64,000 nt of DNA, from the NCBI RefSeq assembly GCF_900113005.1, contig NZ_FONW01000002.1, forward strand, positions 1-64,000, in the 5' to 3' direction. The position numbers were made by a program, and so were the translations under genes. The stretch comes from Sunxiuqinia elliptica. Its GTDB lineage: Bacteria > Bacteroidota > Bacteroidia > Bacteroidales > Prolixibacteraceae. Under the pieces are notes generated by a model. The model saw only the letters and a list, made by a program, of their open reading frames with translations, did no database searches and had not been told where the DNA came from. Positions 46,255 through 55,896 of this stretch are shown here, piece after piece. Numbering within the stretch: the stretch's first letter is position 1; every line of letters begins with the position of its first letter.

Positions 46255-46980
46255 TTAGGCTGTTACCAATTCTTTGTTGTAGGTATGGCGGAATTCGCGA
46301 AGCTCTCCATTCCGGATGATCTCATCAATCCGCCCATCTTTCAAACGAACCACCTTTTGGGTCATCGCTGCAATATCGTGTTCGTGAGTAACGATGATAA
46401 CGGTAATGCCAGCATCGTTAATCTCTTTCAGGATGTCCATCACTTCGTAGGAGGTAGAAGTATCCAAAGCTCCTGTTGGCTCATCGGCCAGGATAATCTT
46501 TGGATTTGAAATTAAGGCACGGGCAATGGCTACACGTTGTTTTTGTCCGCCTGACATTTCATTGGGCATGTGCTCAGCCCATTCTTTCAAACCTAATTTT
46601 TCGAGGTATTCCAAAGCAATGGCATTGCGCTTTTTGCGATTGACTCCCTTATAGTACAAAGGCAGTGCAACATTCTCCATGGCATTTTTAAACGAGATGA
46701 GGTTAAACGATTGAAAGACAAATCCAACCATGTCATTACGAAGTTGGGCTGCTTTCTTTTCGCTCATGTTGGCAATTAACTTATTGGCTAACAGGTAAGA
46801 ACCTTCATCGTAATTGTCGAGCATGCCTAATATGTTGAGTAAGGTAGATTTGCCGGATCCTGAGGATCCCATGATAGAAACAAACTCGCCCTGCTCAATC
46901 TCCAGATCAATGCCTTTGAGCACATGCAGTTTGCTGCTCCCCATGTCGTAGGATTTGTGGATGTTGTTTAGTTTAATCAT
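46255..46980 (-). CDS. ABC transporter ATP-binding protein (MacB/LolD-like)
   Basis: A 241-residue ATPase: Walker A GSSGSGKSTLLN (about 38-49), Q-loop in FVFQSFNLIS, signature MSGGQKQRVAIARAL, Walker B KIILADEPTGALD, and switch His in VTHEHDIAAM. It powers the two MacB-like permeases that follow. In order ATPase-permease-permease-adaptor-TolC, the five genes encode a complete tripartite MacAB-TolC-type exporter, with the usual Bacteroidota split of ATPase from permease. It is the first gene of the operon. Confidence 0.94.
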   Translation of the reverse strand: MIKLNNIHKSYDMGSSKLHVLKGIDLEIEQGEFVSIMGSSGSGKSTLLNILGMLDNYDEGSYLLANKLIANMSEKKAAQLRNDMVGFVFQSFNLISFKNAMENVALPLYYKGVNRKKRNAIALEYLEKLGLKEWAEHMPNEMSGGQKQRVAIARALISNPKIILADEPTGALDTSTSYEVMDILKEINDAGITVIIVTHEHDIAAMTQKVVRLKDGRIDEIIRNGELREFRHTYNKELVTA

Positions 46981-47303
46981 TGTTTTCTAGTTTTCGGCTT
47001 TCTTTTCAAAATTGAGGATTTCATCGCTTTTTTCTGACATTTATTCGATGAACGGGCCATTTTTCCATGTCAATTGCATTTTGACCCCCTTTTTGATGAA
47101 AGTTTAATGTTTCAATGTGGCTTACATTTTATAGGACGAACAGTCAGGGGAGACGTTACAAGCTGAATGAATTTTTTTTGAGCGAAAGTTTAACGGAAGA
47201 GGTGAGAAGGCGTAAAGAAAGGCATCGGAAAAGGACTAGAAACAGCTTCTGGTGGAAGTAATTATATTCCGCTTTTTTCCCTTTGGAAGGGAGGTAAATT
47301 GAT
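46981..47303. other. Intergenic region upstream of efflux operon
   Basis: A 323-bp gap that should hold the promoter of the efflux operon and the 3' end of the carbamoyltransferase transcript. A small CCCTT-TGG-AAGGG hairpin lies near 47280 but has no T tract on the relevant strand. No consensus promoter, RNA or coding sequence was recognised. Confidence 0.35.
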
Positions 47304-48953
47304 TTACAATTGTTGAAATTTTCCGTTGAGAACAAGGCCGTCAATTCCCATTTGCTGTGCTGAATTTAACGCATCTTCGGAGGTATGGACAATGGGCTCT
47401 CCCTTGCCATTGAACGAGGTGTTGATCAAGGCCCGAACGTGGTATTTGTCGGAGAGCAGCGACAGCAAGTCAAAGAGATACGCATTTTGCTCTCGCTTAA
47501 AGATGGTTTGAATGCGGGCCGTTCCGTCAATATGGACAGCTCCAGCCAGCTCATTTCGCTTGTCCGGAATGATATCAAAATCCAGAAGCATGTATTCACT
47601 TAAGGGATGAATTTGATCTTTTTCGGTAAAATAGCGAGCGTTTTTTTCTAGCATCACTGGAGCCACAGGTCGATACCATTCTCGCTTTTTGTGTTGCATA
47701 CTCACTTGCTGAGCGAGTTTGGGCTTATCAGCCAAACACAACAGGCTGCGGTTTCCTAAAGCTCTTGGTCCTGCTTCTCCAAAACCATTGCACACACCAA
47801 TAACCTGCCCTTTTAACAAGCTCTGAGCAGCTAACTCCAGATCTTCTGGGGTGTATTGGAGTGTTTCTGTTGGCAGATTCCAGTTGTTTAGGTACGGACT
47901 GTGTTTTTCCACAGTGCCGTGTTTGCGCCATTCGGCATAAGCTGCAGCTCCCAGTGCAAGCCCGGAATCCTCGCAGCAAGGAGGAATGTAAACTTCCTCA
48001 AAGATGCTGGATTCAACAAGGCGGGTATTGGTAACAATGTTTAAAGCACAGCCACCGGAATAATAGAGTACTTTGGAGTTATATTGTTGCTGAAGTCGTT
48101 TGAAAATTTCAAGGGTTTCCCGTACAAATAATTCGTGTAAGGTGGCAATAACATCTTGTAAGAAGGAATTCTTCTGATCAAAGGACTTCAGGTCAACATT
48201 GAAATCGGCTTTTGCCTGCTGAAAGAAGCTCGATTTTTTATTCCAAATGTGCTGAAAGTAATCGTGCTTTTTCAGCCATTCATTGAGCTCTTTCCGGTAG
48301 GTTCCATGTCCGGCGAGTCCCATCATTTTCCCCGGGACCGAGTTTTGATCGTATAGCTTGGCACCAATCATTCCAAAAACCAAGGCATTGGCATTAAACA
48401 AGCTGGTCAGGTACTGGTAGTCCCAGTGGGCAGTTAGCTTTTGAATTTTATCACCGCGGTAAAGCCAAGCCGAAAAATTGCTTTTACTGGCTCCTCCATC
48501 GAAGTGAACAAGCAGGCTGTTGGGTTTAAAAGGACCAAAAAAAGGTAAGCACGAACAGATGTGGGCCAGTTCGTGGTTGAGGGCCCAGGCTGAAGCTTGC
48601 TTGCCAAACCACCAGCCATTGCCAGGTTCCAAATCAGAGGCCAGTAGTTGAGGTAGTGGGGCTTCAAAACGAACGTTTCCTTGTGAGCTTAAGAAGGTGC
48701 GTCCGACCACATTGTCCACAAAAACCAGGTCGTAATCGTTCCCCAGCAGGCGTTTCTCTTTTAGCAGGGCATAAAGTTGCTCGTGCAGGCTGTTGTCTCT
48801 TTTGCGCCGTGATACCCTTTCCAGCTGCAGAAACTCAACAACTTTTCCATGTTGCATAATTGCCAGATTATGGTCATGCACATAAAACGGATACTTGTAG
48901 GAATCCCGGTCCTGAATTCCATAAATCGCCAATGTCGGTTTATTCGGATTCAT
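47304..48953 (-). CDS. Carbamoyltransferase family protein (NodU/CmcH-like)
   Basis: A 549-residue O-carbamoyltransferase. The N-terminal Kae1-like half has the metal-binding NHELAHICS (His-x3-His), the LVHFDGGASK strand and the LYYSGGCALNIVTNT and PPCCEDSGLALGAAAYAE segments. The C-terminal half has FGEAGPRALGNRSLL, followed by KKREWYRPVAPVML and ALINTSFNGKGEPIV. Enzymes of this family put a carbamoyl group from carbamoyl phosphate on a sugar or antibiotic. The start overlaps the DUF6427 stop (TGATG) so they are translationally coupled. A cell-surface sugar is the likely acceptor given the polysaccharide genes upstream, but this is inference. Confidence 0.88.
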   Translation of the reverse strand: MNPNKPTLAIYGIQDRDSYKYPFYVHDHNLAIMQHGKVVEFLQLERVSRRKRDNSLHEQLYALLKEKRLLGNDYDLVFVDNVVGRTFLSSQGNVRFEAPLPQLLASDLEPGNGWWFGKQASAWALNHELAHICSCLPFFGPFKPNSLLVHFDGGASKSNFSAWLYRGDKIQKLTAHWDYQYLTSLFNANALVFGMIGAKLYDQNSVPGKMMGLAGHGTYRKELNEWLKKHDYFQHIWNKKSSFFQQAKADFNVDLKSFDQKNSFLQDVIATLHELFVRETLEIFKRLQQQYNSKVLYYSGGCALNIVTNTRLVESSIFEEVYIPPCCEDSGLALGAAAYAEWRKHGTVEKHSPYLNNWNLPTETLQYTPEDLELAAQSLLKGQVIGVCNGFGEAGPRALGNRSLLCLADKPKLAQQVSMQHKKREWYRPVAPVMLEKNARYFTEKDQIHPLSEYMLLDFDIIPDKRNELAGAVHIDGTARIQTIFKREQNAYLFDLLSLLSDKYHVRALINTSFNGKGEPIVHTSEDALNSAQQMGIDGLVLNGKFQQL

Positions 48954-49936
48954 CAGACAAACTGCATGTAAATAATCAGAGCAATAAAAAGGTACATGAA
49001 TAAATTGCTCCAGAATTTTCGCTTCATGAAAATCAGGTAGTTTGAGATTAGAAACGTGAGTGGGAGCGACATGATGATCAAGATTTCCTGGGACACTGCC
49101 GGCACGGCAATTAACAAGACAAAGGCAATGAAGAAAATCAAAAAGAAAACCTGAAAGTTTTTACGGGTACTGATTTTCTTTTCGTCGTATTGATTGAGCA
49201 GAAAAATACTTGACAACAGGGTTAAAACAGTGAGAAAGCCAAGGTAGATCTGCAAGGGCAGGTTATCTCTTAAAAAGTGGTTATCAACGTACAAGTTGGC
49301 TGTAATGGTCTCGGTAAAAACAGCACACTGATTGGTTAGAAAGTAATACGACCAAGTGAAAAGCCAAGGGACGCCAACTCCCATCAGGGGGAGAATGAAA
49401 TTGCGCCACTGGTACTGTTTCTTAATCAATAGAAATCCGATCCAGATGACTGGGAAAAAGAAAATCAGGTTCAGGTAAAATAAACTTCCCAAGCCAATAA
49501 AAAAGCCGGCTTCGAATGCACTGGCGTGAAATTGTTCCAGTTCATAAGATTGAAAAATCCGGTCGACACAGAGCAGCAAAAACAGCAAGGCAAAGTAAAC
49601 CGGATGCAGCGCATGCAAGCTAAGCAGTCCGCTGACAATCAGGACAAAAATATTGGATGGTAAAAATGTTCGGATACGGATAAAAGCGTAGGCCGTATTT
49701 AGCCGTAAAACAAGAAAAGACAGCGCAATAACGAACACCATGGCCAACAGATTACTTACCAGGGCTGATTGCGACAGCCACTGGTGTACCGGTTTGTACA
49801 GGAACATTGCATTTTCTCCCTCAAAAAACGGAAAGTATTCGGGATGGATGTAAGAACGAAACCATAGTCCGAGTACGATGAGAGGAATGAGTAAAAAATG
49901 ATATGCCTGATTGGTTTTGAGTATCCTGAGTATCAT
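48953..49936 (-). CDS. DUF6427 family multi-spanning membrane protein
   Basis: A 327-residue membrane protein with about ten hydrophobic segments and little else: ILRILKTNQAYHFLLIPLIV, FFPVIWIGFLLIKKQYQWRN, LIFFIAFVLLIAVPAVSQEI. The 'ILRFFKTNQ..' start and the PVWIGF-type loop match DUF6427, a Bacteroidota family without a known function. Transcription is with purD upstream and carbamoyltransferase downstream. It may work with the latter on a membrane-bound sugar, which is inferred. Confidence 0.78.
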   Translation of the reverse strand: MILRILKTNQAYHFLLIPLIVLGLWFRSYIHPEYFPFFEGENAMFLYKPVHQWLSQSALVSNLLAMVFVIALSFLVLRLNTAYAFIRIRTFLPSNIFVLIVSGLLSLHALHPVYFALLFLLLCVDRIFQSYELEQFHASAFEAGFFIGLGSLFYLNLIFFFPVIWIGFLLIKKQYQWRNFILPLMGVGVPWLFTWSYYFLTNQCAVFTETITANLYVDNHFLRDNLPLQIYLGFLTVLTLLSSIFLLNQYDEKKISTRKNFQVFFLIFFIAFVLLIAVPAVSQEILIIMSLPLTFLISNYLIFMKRKFWSNLFMYLFIALIIYMQFV

Positions 49937-49962
49937 TGAGTCCGGATTGCGCTTGTTAGAGT

Positions 49963-51234
49963 TTATAAATCAAATCCGAGGTCTTTCCGGTAGTACTTGC
50001 CTTCAAAATCAATTTTTTCGGCATTGGCGTATGATTGTGCCAGCGCCTCTTTCATGGAATTTCCGTAAGAGCTGACAGCAATGACACGACCTCCGGCTGT
50101 TACCACATCGTTTTCAGCTTGCTTTGTTCCGGCATGAAAAAGGATGCTGTCGTTTACATCACCGAATCCGCTCATGACTTTTCCGTTTTCGTAGGAACCC
50201 GGATAACCACCTGAAACCAACATGACTGTAACTGCGTTGCGTTCATCAAACTCGATAGATTGCTCGGCCATTGTTCCATTAGCAGCAGCTTCCAGCAGAT
50301 CAACAAAATCTGATTTGATACGCAGCATAACAGCTTCGGTTTCAGGATCACCCATGCGAACATTGTACTCAATCACATATGGATTGCCATCACAATTAAT
50401 CAGCCCGAAAAAGATAAATCCATTGTAAGGGATTTGGTCTTTCTGAAGCCCTTCAACTGTTGGCTTGATCACTTGATCTTCCACTTTTTTCATGAAAGCG
50501 GCATCAGCAAAAGGAACCGGACTGATTGCCCCCATACCACCCGTATTCAAACCTGTATCGCCTTCGCCAATTCGCTTGTAATCTTTTGCTTCAGGAAGGA
50601 TTTGGTAATCTTTTCCATCGGTAATTGCAAAAACGGAAAGCTCCACGCCAGACAAAAATTCTTCGATAACCACTTTACTCGATGCAGCACCAAACTGGCC
50701 ATCAAGCATGGTTTTTAGAGATGCCTCTGCTTCTTCAAGTTGCTCGATGATCAGCACGCCTTTACCAGCAGCCAAACCATCAGCCTTCAACACATAAGGG
50801 GCTTTCATTTCTTTCAAGAAAGCGATTCCTTCTTCCAGTGTCTCAGGAGTTACAGTTGTATATTTTGCTGTTGGAATGTTGTGACGAGCCATAAATTTTT
50901 TGGCAAAGTCCTTAGAGCCTTCAAGTAATGCTCCTGTCTTTTGCGGGCCAACCACTCTGACCTGGCTCAATTGCTCATCGGCTAAAAAGTAATCGTGAAG
51001 TCCTTCAACCAATGGGACTTCGGGGCCAACCACCACCAAGTCAATGGCTTTTTCTAAAACAACTTTTTTAAGGCCTTCAAAATCAGAAACACCTACGGCA
51101 ATATTTTCGCCTAAGTCAGCTGTTCCTGCATTGCCTGGTGCAATGTACAGTTGGTTTACTTTTGCCGACTGCTTAATTTTCCATGCCATGGCATGCTCTC
51201 TTCCTCCTGATCCAACAAGTAAAATATTCAACAT
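49963..51234 (-). CDS. purD: Phosphoribosylamine--glycine ligase
   Basis: A 423-residue GAR synthetase, the second step of de novo purine synthesis, joining phosphoribosylamine and glycine with ATP. The N-terminal LLVGSGGREHAMAWKI, ATP-grasp segments (APYVLKADGLAAGKGVLI, VVIEEFLSGVELSVFAITDG) and VRMGDPETEAVM are clear. It is oddly placed inside an envelope operon, 23 bp after a polysaccharide deacetylase and 26 bp before DUF6427, as is common in this phylum. Confidence 0.96.
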   Translation of the reverse strand: MLNILLVGSGGREHAMAWKIKQSAKVNQLYIAPGNAGTADLGENIAVGVSDFEGLKKVVLEKAIDLVVVGPEVPLVEGLHDYFLADEQLSQVRVVGPQKTGALLEGSKDFAKKFMARHNIPTAKYTTVTPETLEEGIAFLKEMKAPYVLKADGLAAGKGVLIIEQLEEAEASLKTMLDGQFGAASSKVVIEEFLSGVELSVFAITDGKDYQILPEAKDYKRIGEGDTGLNTGGMGAISPVPFADAAFMKKVEDQVIKPTVEGLQKDQIPYNGFIFFGLINCDGNPYVIEYNVRMGDPETEAVMLRIKSDFVDLLEAAANGTMAEQSIEFDERNAVTVMLVSGGYPGSYENGKVMSGFGDVNDSILFHAGTKQAENDVVTAGGRVIAVSSYGNSMKEALAQSYANAEKIDFEGKYYRKDLGFDL

Positions 51235-51257
51235 GATCTGTAATTATTTGTCTGTTT

Positions 51258-51905
51258 TTAGCTAGCTACTTTTTGATATTCTTCGGGTATAAGTGTAAAG
51301 GTATAACCTTTCTGTTTCAAATTTTTAATAACAACAGGCAAAGCTTCTTTCAGGTTCTTTTGTGCCTTTAAGGAATCGTGAAAGATGATGATGGAGCCTG
51401 AACGAACAAAGTTCATCACATTGTTAACGACTTTTTCAGGTGTTAAGTCTGATCGGTAATCACGACTGATAATATCCCACATAACCAATTGATATTGGCT
51501 GCTCAGTGCTTTGTATTGTGATTTTTTCAACAGCCCATGTGGCGGGCGAAGGAGCCGCGATTGGATGAATTTCCTGGCCAGCTCAACGTTGTTAAAATAG
51601 TCTTCATCGGGCGTTTTTAGCCCTTGAAGGTGGTTAAACGTGTGGTTGCCAACCTGGTGTCCGCGATCCCGTAGTTGCTGAAAAAGTTCGGGGTGACGTT
51701 TGACATTTTCGCCAACACAAAAGAAACAAGCTTTAATTTGTTCCTTGTCAAGCAAGTCGAGCACCCAAGGAGTTACTTCCGGAATTGGCCCATCGTCAAA
51801 GGTTAAGACCACCTGTTTTTGCTTACCAGATAGTCGCCAAAGTGCTTTGGGAAAATACCTGGTAAGCAAAACCGGAGGTTGTATTCTTGGATCAAATCGA
51901 AGCAT
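51258..51905 (-). CDS. Polysaccharide deacetylase (NodB-like, CE4)
   Basis: A 215-residue deacetylase with CE4 motifs: VVLTFDDGPIPEVTPWVLDL (motif 1, TFDDGP with Asp base and metal Asp), GHQVGNHTFNHLQG (motif 2, HxxxH-type) and LLRPPHGLLK (motif 3, RPPxG). IIFHDSLK near the C-terminus gives the final His. It removes N- or O-acetyl groups from a sugar polymer. No signal peptide, but a Leu/Arg-rich N-terminus may touch the membrane. Its ATG overlaps the stop of the GT117 gene (TAATG), so the two are coupled. Confidence 0.9.
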   Translation of the reverse strand: MLRFDPRIQPPVLLTRYFPKALWRLSGKQKQVVLTFDDGPIPEVTPWVLDLLDKEQIKACFFCVGENVKRHPELFQQLRDRGHQVGNHTFNHLQGLKTPDEDYFNNVELARKFIQSRLLRPPHGLLKKSQYKALSSQYQLVMWDIISRDYRSDLTPEKVVNNVMNFVRSGSIIIFHDSLKAQKNLKEALPVVIKNLKQKGYTFTLIPEEYQKVAS

Positions 51906-54900
51906 TAGTTCAATGTACTGTATGCTTGAAAATAGTTGTTAAAACTTGCTGTAATTTCTTTAGAGAAATCTTCCAATTTGTACTCGTTCGTGATGAGACT
52001 CATCTCGCGCAGGAAGTACATGATACGCTGAATTTCTTCATCAACTGAAACCAGGTATTTATCATCCAGCTTGAGGAAGTAGTCCATTTCTTCCTTGTAC
52101 GATTCGTAGATTTCCCGCATCACTTTAGTTCCTTTATCCATAGCTCCAGCCGACAGGTAATCTTCGGCCAACTGCAGCGAGAAGTAGTTGTAAGGAACGA
52201 TATCGTGTGGAATAAGTTCTAAACTGCGATCCAGTACTTTGATTGCTGAATCTTTCCGGCCTTCCTGTACCAAGCTTTCAGCAAGTCGGTTGAAGTTATT
52301 CCGGATATTCATCATCATTCGTTGATTGTTCTCGTCGATGTAAACCTCCGGATCGTTCATGTTTCCCCATTTGAAATCATTCATCATATGTTGGTACATC
52401 CGTTCGGTGTTTACACGGCCAAAGTAAATGCCTGACTGCTCTGTTTTAACAGGGGTGAAGCGGTAAGCAAATCCATCAAGCTGGAAGTAATCCTGCAAGC
52501 CCAAATATTTATCGCGGCCCACGGTGATGGCATAATAGATTGGGCGCTCCCAATTGGAGTTGGCAATCATATCAAGCACCATAAGCTCATCTTTGGTAAC
52601 GTAGTTTTTATTCCCAAAGTCGATGAAAATGGTATCCACAATCTGATCGTATTGCGCCTCAGGAACAACCTTATTGCGAATAACAGCTTCTTTATCCACT
52701 TTTAAGAACAAGCGTTTAGACGGAATGTAAGCTGCATTATCGGCCTGCGTTAGCTTGGTCTTTGGATTGTCATCTTTGACAAAGTCCAATGCTTTTTTCA
52801 AGTCCACAGCACCCTTAATCCGAGGATCATTCATCAGGTAAATCACATCCCGTGTTCCTTGCACATACTGATCTTCCGTAAAGGTGATTGGCAAAGGGTT
52901 GGATTCGTAGGCCTGACGACGCATTTGATCGATGTACCAATCGGTTTGCAGGTAACTCAAGTTACATACACGAAGGTCGGTACGAACGCCTTCAACCTCT
53001 TGGTTGTACCATAATGGGAACGTATCGTTGTCGCCATTGGTAAAGATGATTCCATTGTTCTCGCAGCTGTTCAGGTAGTTAGCCCCAAAGTCGCGAGCGG
53101 TATATCGGTTTGAGCGATCGTGGTCATCCCAGTTTTCATTCGCCATAACTCCGGGAACCAAGAATAAACTCAAAACCGAAGCCGCAATGGCTGTGCTTGT
53201 ATAAGGAAGCCATTTCTTCAGGAGTTCAGGAATGGCAAGCACGCCAAGTCCAATCCAAATGGCGAAGGCATAAAATGATCCGGCATAAGCATAATCTCGT
53301 TCACGTGGTTGATGCGGATACTGGTTCAGGTAGACCACAATGGCAATTCCTGTCATAATGAAAAGCAGACTAACTACCCACATGTCTTTCTTATTGCGGT
53401 GATAGTGAAAAAATGCTCCTAATAGTCCGAGTAAAAGCGGTAAGAAATAGTAGGTATTTCGTGCTTTGTTGTTGGCGTATTTGGCTGGCAAATCTGATTG
53501 ATCACCCAAACGGGCTGAATCAATAAAATTAATACCACTCAGCCAGTTTCCGCTAAGAACATCGCCATGCCCTTGAATATCGTTTTGACGTCCCACAAAG
53601 TTCCACATGAAATAACGCATGTACATGTGAACCACTTGGTAGCGAACAAAAAACTGCAGGTTTTCGCCAAAGGTTGGTAGCTTGATCGTCTCCGGCTCTC
53701 CTTGGCGGTTGGTTATCTGAACCGTTTTTCCTTCAACGCCAGCCCAACTCTGATAGTCTTTTATGTGTTGGCTTTGACTACTCCACATCCGTGGAAAGAA
53801 AGTTGTGAAGCGAGAGTCGTACTGAGGCTTCTGACGAATATCAGAAACGACATATTTGCCATCTTTTTGAATGTAGTACGGTTTATCTTCAACGTATGGA
53901 TTCTGAGGATCAAGCGGAGTGTTGTAATTCTGGCCGGTAAATAGTGGGCGGTCTCCGTATTGTTCGCGGTTCAAGTAACCTAATAAGGAGAATACGTCAT
54001 CGGGGCTATTTTGATCCATTGGAGTATTGGCCGAAGAACGAATAACAATCATGGCAAACGATGAATAACCAATGATAATGACCATAAAAGCCACCAGCAC
54101 GGTATTCCAAAGTACCAGGTTCTTTTTGGTGGTGTAATGAATGCCAAAAACAATCAACCCAATAAGCAGAGCAGCGTAAAAAATAGTTCCCGTGTTGAAT
54201 GGCAGTCCAAAGCCATTGACAAACATGAGTTCAAACCAGGAGGCAATTTTAATAACCCCCGGAATGATACCATACATGATGATTCCTAGAAGCAAAATCG
54301 AAATGACCAGACTGGCAATAATTCCGTTGCGGGTAACCGGATATTTTTTGTAATAATAAACAAAGACAATGGCAGGAATAGCCAACAGGTTTAACAGGTG
54401 AATTCCAATAGAAATCCCCATCAGATAGGCAATCAGGATGATCCAGCGGTTGGCATGGGGCTCATCGGCTACATTTTCCCATTTCAGAATGGCCCAGAAG
54501 ACGATCGCAGTAATGAGCGATGAACTGGCATAAACCTCGCCTTCAACAGCTGAGAACCAGAAGGTATCAGAAAACGTGTAGGCTAAAGCACCAACAACTC
54601 CACTTCCAATAATGGCAACGGTGTGCCCCAGGCTATATTCTTTCTCTGTGCCAACCAACTTTTGAGCCAAGTGGGTAATTGTCCAATACAAAAACAGGAT
54701 GGTAAACGCACTGGCCAATGCCGACAAGGCATTGATCATCATGGCTGCGCTTGATGGATCGGCGAAAATTGTGAAGAAGCGTCCCAAAATCATGAAAAAA
54801 GGAGCACCCGGCGGGTGACCTACTTCCAACTTGTAGGAGGTTGTAATAAATTCACCACAATCCCAAAAACTGGTGGTGGGTTCAATCGTCATTAAATAAA

Positions 54901-54964
54901 CAACGGCTGCCACTAAAAAGACCAGCCAGCCTGTAACATTGTTGATGAACTTATAATTCTTCAT
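51905..54964 (-). CDS. DUF2723 / glycosyltransferase family 117 membrane protein
   Basis: A 1019-residue protein. The N-terminal ~600 residues have 11-13 transmembrane helices of a GT-C-type glycosyltransferase, with IEPTTSFWDCGEFITTSYKL and EVGHPPGAPFFMILGR; the Asp/Glu of DCGEF is the presumed catalytic/metal site. The C-terminal half is soluble, with GIIFTNGDNDTFPLWYNQEV and helical TPR-like repeats (about 870-1010). GT117 proteins are thought to use lipid-linked sugars to glycosylate secreted proteins or surface polymers, but the donor and target are not known. It heads the five-gene operon with a deacetylase, purD, DUF6427 and a carbamoyltransferase. Confidence 0.88.
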   Translation of the reverse strand: MKNYKFINNVTGWLVFLVAAVVYLMTIEPTTSFWDCGEFITTSYKLEVGHPPGAPFFMILGRFFTIFADPSSAAMMINALSALASAFTILFLYWTITHLAQKLVGTEKEYSLGHTVAIIGSGVVGALAYTFSDTFWFSAVEGEVYASSSLITAIVFWAILKWENVADEPHANRWIILIAYLMGISIGIHLLNLLAIPAIVFVYYYKKYPVTRNGIIASLVISILLLGIIMYGIIPGVIKIASWFELMFVNGFGLPFNTGTIFYAALLIGLIVFGIHYTTKKNLVLWNTVLVAFMVIIIGYSSFAMIVIRSSANTPMDQNSPDDVFSLLGYLNREQYGDRPLFTGQNYNTPLDPQNPYVEDKPYYIQKDGKYVVSDIRQKPQYDSRFTTFFPRMWSSQSQHIKDYQSWAGVEGKTVQITNRQGEPETIKLPTFGENLQFFVRYQVVHMYMRYFMWNFVGRQNDIQGHGDVLSGNWLSGINFIDSARLGDQSDLPAKYANNKARNTYYFLPLLLGLLGAFFHYHRNKKDMWVVSLLFIMTGIAIVVYLNQYPHQPRERDYAYAGSFYAFAIWIGLGVLAIPELLKKWLPYTSTAIAASVLSLFLVPGVMANENWDDHDRSNRYTARDFGANYLNSCENNGIIFTNGDNDTFPLWYNQEVEGVRTDLRVCNLSYLQTDWYIDQMRRQAYESNPLPITFTEDQYVQGTRDVIYLMNDPRIKGAVDLKKALDFVKDDNPKTKLTQADNAAYIPSKRLFLKVDKEAVIRNKVVPEAQYDQIVDTIFIDFGNKNYVTKDELMVLDMIANSNWERPIYYAITVGRDKYLGLQDYFQLDGFAYRFTPVKTEQSGIYFGRVNTERMYQHMMNDFKWGNMNDPEVYIDENNQRMMMNIRNNFNRLAESLVQEGRKDSAIKVLDRSLELIPHDIVPYNYFSLQLAEDYLSAGAMDKGTKVMREIYESYKEEMDYFLKLDDKYLVSVDEEIQRIMYFLREMSLITNEYKLEDFSKEITASFNNYFQAYSTLN

Positions 54965-55240
54965 AGATATAATTAATTTCGACGGATGCTTAATTTTCGC
55001 TCAAACAATTCGTAATCAATAATTTTTAAAATGAACGTCTGAACTTGTGATTAATTCTTTTACCGCTAACAAGATGCGCGAATTTTTTATGTTTGCGAAG
55101 ATAGCACATTCTTTGAACTCAGACTAATGTGATCTTGAAATTAAAACTTTTTAACAGCCAGTCTTTCCGCATGTATTAACACTTTTTTGAAATTGTTTTA
55201 ACACAGAATCAGTACTTTTACACAAAATCAGAAGAATCGC

Positions 55241-55489
55241 ATGGAAATTAAAGTTTTAGGTCCGGGATGTGTCAAGTGCCGGGGATTGGCCCATCGGGTC
55301 GAGAAGGCCGTGGCTAGCTTGCAGTTGTCAGCACATATTGAGAAAGTGGATGATCTAAATGAAATTATGCGTTTTGGTGTATTGCAAACACCGGCTTTAG
55401 TTGTAGATGGCGAGGTTGTTATTCGCGGAGACTTGCCAAGTTATAAAGCCATTTGTAAACTTTTGGAAGACCTAAAAAATAAAGAATGA
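55241..55489 (+). CDS. Small thioredoxin-fold protein (TM0996/MTH895 family)
   Basis: An 82-residue redox protein. The active site CVKC (Cys10, Cys13 in LGPGCVKCRGLAH) and the cis-Pro region (LQTPALVVDGEVVIRG) match 'redox-active disulfide protein 2'. These glutaredoxin-sized proteins pass electrons to a membrane partner. The next gene starts within its stop (ATGA, 4-bp overlap). An approximate promoter (TACTTTTA, 55213-55220) lies 21 bp upstream. It forms an operon with ArsF- and ArsG-like genes. Confidence 0.9.
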   Translation: MEIKVLGPGCVKCRGLAHRVEKAVASLQLSAHIEKVDDLNEIMRFGVLQTPALVVDGEVVIRGDLPSYKAICKLLEDLKNKE

Positions 55490-55896
55490 GATTCTTTCTG
55501 ATCGGACTGCTTGTGACTGTGCTGGGAGCTTGTGTGGAACAGACTCCTGTAAAAAGCGATAAGCTTGTTTTGCCAGAACAAGGGCAGATCGGTTTGTACT
55601 ACTTTCGGACTTCCGTTCGCTGCGAAACCTGCAATGCCATTGAGAAAATCATTCAGGACGAATTGGCTGGCAAATACGAGGGAGATTTAAAGTCAGGCCG
55701 GTTGGTTTTTCGTCAGTTTAATTTGGATGAGGCTGATTGTGCCAAGTTCGCAGGCCAGTTTGATGTCGTCTTTAAATCATTGGTGGTGTTGAAAGATAGC
55801 CAGCAAGTAAACCTGACAGAAGAGGCTTTTCTGTATGTGCTGCCAAAGCCTGAAAAGTTTAAAGCAATCTTGGAACAAACCATCGATCAATTTTAA
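55486..55896 (+). CDS. ArsF-family (nitroreductase-associated) thioredoxin-like lipoprotein
   Basis: A 136-residue protein. A lipobox (VLGAC, Cys16) gives a membrane-anchored lipoprotein. A thioredoxin-like domain follows with the CxxC in TSVRCETCNAIEKI (Cys46, Cys49) and a further Cys in DEADCAKFAG. It matches the 'nitrophenyl compound nitroreductase subunit ArsF' family, whose name comes from a nitroaromatic arsenical reduction study; the physiological substrate is uncertain. It sits between a thioredoxin and an ArsG-type membrane protein, overlapping both genes, so the three should form an electron-transfer chain to the periplasm. Confidence 0.85.
   Translation: MRFFLIGLLVTVLGACVEQTPVKSDKLVLPEQGQIGLYYFRTSVRCETCNAIEKIIQDELAGKYEGDLKSGRLVFRQFNLDEADCAKFAGQFDVVFKSLVVLKDSQQVNLTEEAFLYVLPKPEKFKAILEQTIDQF

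Noticed and set aside
47270-47295. Terminator for the carbamoyltransferase gene
   Set aside because: A CCCTT/AAGGG hairpin is present, but the strand that is transcribed is followed by A rather than T bases.
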